From Desulfobacteraceae bacterium (GTDB lineage: Bacteria; Desulfobacterota; Desulfobacteria; Desulfobacterales; Desulfobacteraceae): 64,000 nt of DNA. A program made the position numbers and the translations under genes. Below, in pieces: positions 62,656 to 64,000 of the stretch; the first letter of the stretch is position 1; every line of letters begins with the position of its first letter. The stretch spans positions 335,901 through 399,900 of the forward strand of contig JADGFI010000001.1 in NCBI GenBank assembly GCA_016743945.1. Reading direction: 5' to 3'. A model generated the notes under the pieces. The model made no database searches and was not told the DNA's origin. It saw only the letters and a list, made by a program, of their open reading frames with translations.

Positions 62656-64000
62656 ATGGCAGAAAAAACCTGTCCGGTTCGAAAAACCATACTCTATCTT
62701 TCCGATCAAATCAATTCTGGAAATTTATCAGATCCCAGGGGAAGAAGAATCTCTGAACAGATTTTGCTGTTAATGGAAGAGATTGCAGAGGGCGCTGCCG
62801 GTTTTGATCACCTTTCTGCCATTGAATCTCTTGTGGAAGCCTATAATTATGATGCAAGCCCTTTGCCCAATCAGGAAATGGGCAAGACCCTTAAAGGGAT
62901 TTTAGATGTTCACAGGGAAGTGTTCCTAAGCCATATTGAGTCCAGGAACTGTCCCTCCCATGATTGTGGTAAACTGGCACCTTCCCCCTGCCAGATGGCA
63001 TGTCCGGCCGGGATTGATATCCCGACCTATCTGGCCTTGATTGCCCAGGGCAAGGATGCCCAGGCTATTGAAGTGATTCGCCGGGACAATCCGCTGCCCT
63101 GGGTTTGTGGACTTATCTGTACAAGGCCTTGTGAAATGATGTGTGTTCGCGCAAGGATTGATACCCCTATTTCCATTAAGTTTTTAAAGGCCTTTGCTGC
63201 GGAAAGGGCCCTGTCCGACAGGACCTATGTCAATCCGAAAGCAAAGGAATCCAACGGTAAAAAGATCTGCGTTGTGGGGGCAGGACCCGGCGGAATATCT
63301 GCGGCCTATTATCTGGCCCTCATGGGATATGAGGTGAGGGTCATTGAAGCCCTTCCCGTTTCAGGCGGGATGCTCATGGTGGGGATTCCCCGCTACCGCC
63401 TGCCCAGGGAAGTCATTGACCGGGAAGTTGCCATGATCGAAGAGCTGGGAGTACAATTTTTCTATAATACCCGGTTTGGAAAGGACGTAACCCTTGAAGC
63501 TTTGAAACGAGAGGGGTTTGACGCTTTTTTCATTGCCATTGGTGCCCACAAGGCCTGGGATCTGGGGATAGAGGGTGAAAAGCAGTTTCCAAAGGTTTTG
63601 GAGGCAGTGGGGTTTTTAAAGGATGTGGCCCTGGGGGATCATCATGCTCCGGGTAGGCAGGTGGTGGTGATCGGCGGCGGCAATGTGGCCCTGGATGCCG
63701 CAAGGACAAGCTTGAGATTGGGGGCCCAACGGGTGACCATTGCCTATAGACGATCCCGGAACCAGATGCCCGCAGACATTGATGAAGTGGAACAGGCTGA
63801 AGAAGAAGGGATTGAATTTGCCTTTTTAACCATTCCCACAAAAATTACGGGCGAGAATCAGGTCATCACAGGTCTTGACTGCATTAAAGCCCAATTGGTC
63901 AAGAAAAAAGACTCGGACCGACTGGCCCCGGTTCCCATTGAGGGGCAGGAGTTCACCCTCCAGGCCGATTGCGTGATCTCGGCCATTGGCCAGTATGTGG
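62656..64000 (+). CDS. GltD-like FAD/NAD(P)H oxidoreductase, 3' end missing
   Basis: 448 codons are present before the window ends, with no stop. ATG 62656 follows TAAGGAGTGAAA. An N-terminal helical part (about 1-95) is followed by the cysteine region of GltD-type proteins (C-P-S-H-D-C, C-Q-M-A-C-P-A-G-I-D, C-G-L-I-C-T-R-P-C-E-M-M-C) for 4Fe-4S clusters, FAD loop V-V-G-A-G-P-G-G and NAD(P) loop V-I-G-G-G-N-V-A-L-D. It should link NAD(P)H to the ferredoxin subunit and the molybdoenzyme upstream. The N-terminal 95 residues are longer than in plain GltD. Confidence 0.85.
   Translation, partial: MAEKTCPVRKTILYLSDQINSGNLSDPRGRRISEQILLLMEEIAEGAAGFDHLSAIESLVEAYNYDASPLPNQEMGKTLKGILDVHREVFLSHIESRNCPSHDCGKLAPSPCQMACPAGIDIPTYLALIAQGKDAQAIEVIRRDNPLPWVCGLICTRPCEMMCVRARIDTPISIKFLKAFAAERALSDRTYVNPKAKESNGKKICVVGAGPGGISAAYYLALMGYEVRVIEALPVSGGMLMVGIPRYRLPREVIDREVAMIEELGVQFFYNTRFGKDVTLEALKREGFDAFFIAIGAHKAWDLGIEGEKQFPKVLEAVGFLKDVALGDHHAPGRQVVVIGGGNVALDAARTSLRLGAQRVTIAYRRSRNQMPADIDEVEQAEEEGIEFAFLTIPTKITGENQVITGLDCIKAQLVKKKDSDRLAPVPIEGQEFTLQADCVISAIGQYV

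Noticed and set aside
1..64000. CRISPR arrays, tRNA or rRNA genes, insertion sequences, attachment sites
   Set aside because: I saw no regular repeat-spacer pattern, no tRNA-like cloverleaf, no transposase and no flanking long repeats; short tRNA-like elements could be missed by eye.

Overview
The window looks like a chromosomal segment of an anaerobic, strongly signalling bacterium, most likely a sulfate-reducing Desulfobacterota of the Desulfobacterales type. This is an inference from gene content: corrinoid methyl transfer, PAS histidine kinases, a cysteine-rich sensor insert, a DUF342 protein, a PEP-synthase-like protein and iron-sulfur redox modules. No rRNA, tRNA, CRISPR array or insertion sequence was seen. 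Base composition is moderate and fairly even, apart from a CG-richer secreted glutaminase gene.

Layout. 0-9.4 kb: edge of a haem protein gene, a methylene-THF reductase, a receiver protein, a Nudix hydrolase, a DUF342 protein, an unusual receptor (periplasmic binding domain, membrane segment, cytoplasmic AlbA_2 domain), a secreted glutaminase and an EamA exporter. 9.4-13.6 kb: a hybrid histidine kinase and a YgiQ-type radical SAM protein. 13.7-35.5 kb: the main accessory block, which I read as a methylated-amine (glycine betaine, sarcosine or similar N-methyl amino acid) catabolic region. It has soxBDAG on the plus strand. On the minus strand lie an MttB-family methyltransferase, a corrinoid protein, a methyl-THF transferase, a MmgE/PrpD protein and a giant glutamine-amidotransferase/SIS protein. 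Further on are an OsmU/OpuC-type ABC importer and a divergent RpiR-type regulator. A decayed metallophosphoesterase and a ParB-like protein sit between the methyltransferase operon and the importer.

The most striking observation is a nearly identical 18-base motif (TAACAAAAACCATCAAAT, one mismatch at each of two copies). It occurs upstream of exactly the three transcription units of that block: soxBDAG, the methyltransferase operon and the importer. It lies just outside the promoters, as an activator site would, and the RpiR-family gene next to the third copy is the obvious candidate binder. This predicts one regulon for uptake, corrinoid demethylation and oxidative demethylation, and makes the 1514-residue amidotransferase/SIS protein a member of it.

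35.8-44 kb: FadR-type regulator, metallo-beta-lactamase-fold hydrolase, second Nudix protein, PLP aminotransferase, stand-alone trpB, proline dehydrogenase and typA/bipA. 44.3-51.3 kb: a PhnD-like lipoprotein, sensor kinase and response regulator cassette, then a phosphatase overlapping a PEP-synthase-like protein that lacks the usual catalytic barrel. 51.5-58.3 kb: a six-gene operon (TM protein, TelA, DUF4178-like, lipoprotein, DUF350, membrane spermidine-synthase-like), probably an envelope-stress system. 58.8-64 kb: a molybdopterin oxidoreductase operon with a MoeA-like protein, a ferredoxin subunit and a GltD-like flavoprotein that runs off the window end.
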